Source: Caryophanales bacterium UBA2753 (GTDB lineage: Bacteria > Bacillota_I > Bacilli_A > RFN20 > CAG-826). From it: DNA of 64,000 bases. Positions 63,729-64,000 of the stretch are shown here, piece after piece. The notes beneath the pieces are model-generated. The model was not told the DNA's origin and ran no database searches. It saw only the letters and a program-made list of their open reading frames with translations. Made by a program: the position numbers and the translations under genes. Position 1 is the first letter of the stretch, and every line of letters starts with the position of its first letter. The stretch lies in NCBI GenBank assembly GCA_002353275.1, contig DEJH01000026.1:2610-66609 (forward strand), read 5' to 3'.

Positions 63729-64000
63729 ATGAAACACAAATCGTTTACAACATTATTTTTATCTGCTGCTTTATTAATAGGGGCACTAACTCCATTTATT
63801 CTTCTCTCTAAAAACGAAGTAGTAGAAGTAAGTGCTGCTCAACATAAAGATAATTTTGATGAATATATTTATAACGGTAATTATTACGACTCAATTACTG
63901 AAGAAGGAGAAGGACTTAACGGTAGTTTAAGACAAGCTTTATCTAGTTATATCCTTCCTAAAGCATGGCCTTCTTATTCAGGAAGTAGTGCCACTTCTTT
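63729..64000 (+). CDS. Secreted protein, probably endonuclease I family, cut by the window edge
   Basis: The first 90 residues are visible. Signal peptide (MKHKSFTTL then a hydrophobic run to ~29), then NGNYYDSITEEGEGLNGSLRQALSSYI. This resembles the region just before the catalytic domain of the nuclease at 19496 (YYKNIT...GDTLKVALYNII): YY, a spaced I, then a helix with L..AL...I. The catalytic part is outside the window, so the call is tentative. Ribosome site GAGGT at 63716-63720. Confidence 0.6.
   Translation, partial: MKHKSFTTLFLSAALLIGALTPFILLSKNEVVEVSAAQHKDNFDEYIYNGNYYDSITEEGEGLNGSLRQALSSYILPKAWPSYSGSSATS

Overview
The window is low-GC, tightly packed bacterial DNA read with the standard bacterial code: TGA is a genuine stop (for example the ATGA overlap at 33009-33012) and tryptophan is TGG. 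Anaerobic enzymes ([FeFe] hydrogenase, class III ribonucleotide reductase), a Bacillota-style fatty-acid kinase route (FakA/FakB/PlsX), the ribosomal gene order and the absence of an L30 gene suggest an uncultured anaerobic, probably gut-dwelling member of the Bacilli (Erysipelotrichales/RFN20-like). That placement is inference; no 16S gene is present.

Layout. 1-13562 (+): a purine/uric-acid-type catabolic operon with two molybdenum hydroxylase large subunits (the first cut by the left edge), hydantoinase HyuA, SsnA, a PreA-like Fe-S flavoprotein, the XDH Fe-S and FAD subunits, two fold-type-II PLP enzymes, YgeY and YgeW. 13666-18760 (-): a membrane lipid operon (FakA, PlsX, ACP, DegV/FakB and a PlsC-like acyltransferase with a zinc-ribbon tail). 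18812-22759: a membrane protein, a surface-anchored endonuclease, two small unknown proteins and an antitoxin without a visible toxin. 22821-25900 (-): dCMP deaminase, FolD, nucleoside hydrolase, ribokinase. 25948-31440: anaerobic ribonucleotide reductase activase, thioredoxin reductase, an NrdD fused to a glutaredoxin-like domain, and PepT. 31525-35787 (+): a degenerate kinase-like protein, PRPP synthetase and the queuosine genes tgt-queA-queH. 35951-51006 (+): one long S10-spc-alpha ribosomal super-operon with secY, adk, map, infA and rpoA. 51091-53040: an unusual hydrolase-glycosyltransferase fusion. 53143-55601: PreT-PreA dihydropyrimidine dehydrogenase. 55604-57360: an IS200/IS605 element inserted between preA and its probable terminator, followed by an unknown 290-residue protein. 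58620-62786: HydC-HydB-HydA NAD-linked hydrogenase. 62924-64000: two secreted proteins, the last cut by the right edge.

These genes could work together as follows. Nucleosides are split to base plus ribose (IunH, RbsK); bases are broken down by the XDH/SsnA/HyuA/YgeWY operon and by PreTA; the reducing equivalents could leave as H2 through HydABC. The extracellular nucleases could supply nucleic acid. No CRISPR array, tRNA, rRNA or prophage was seen. The most notable observations are the rearranged purine cluster with a short YgfK-like protein, the NrdD-glutaredoxin fusion coupled to TrxB, the hydrolase-dead glycosyltransferase fusion, the duplicated N-terminal tails of L22 and L5, several leaderless-looking promoters, and the unknown protein pair beside the insertion sequence.
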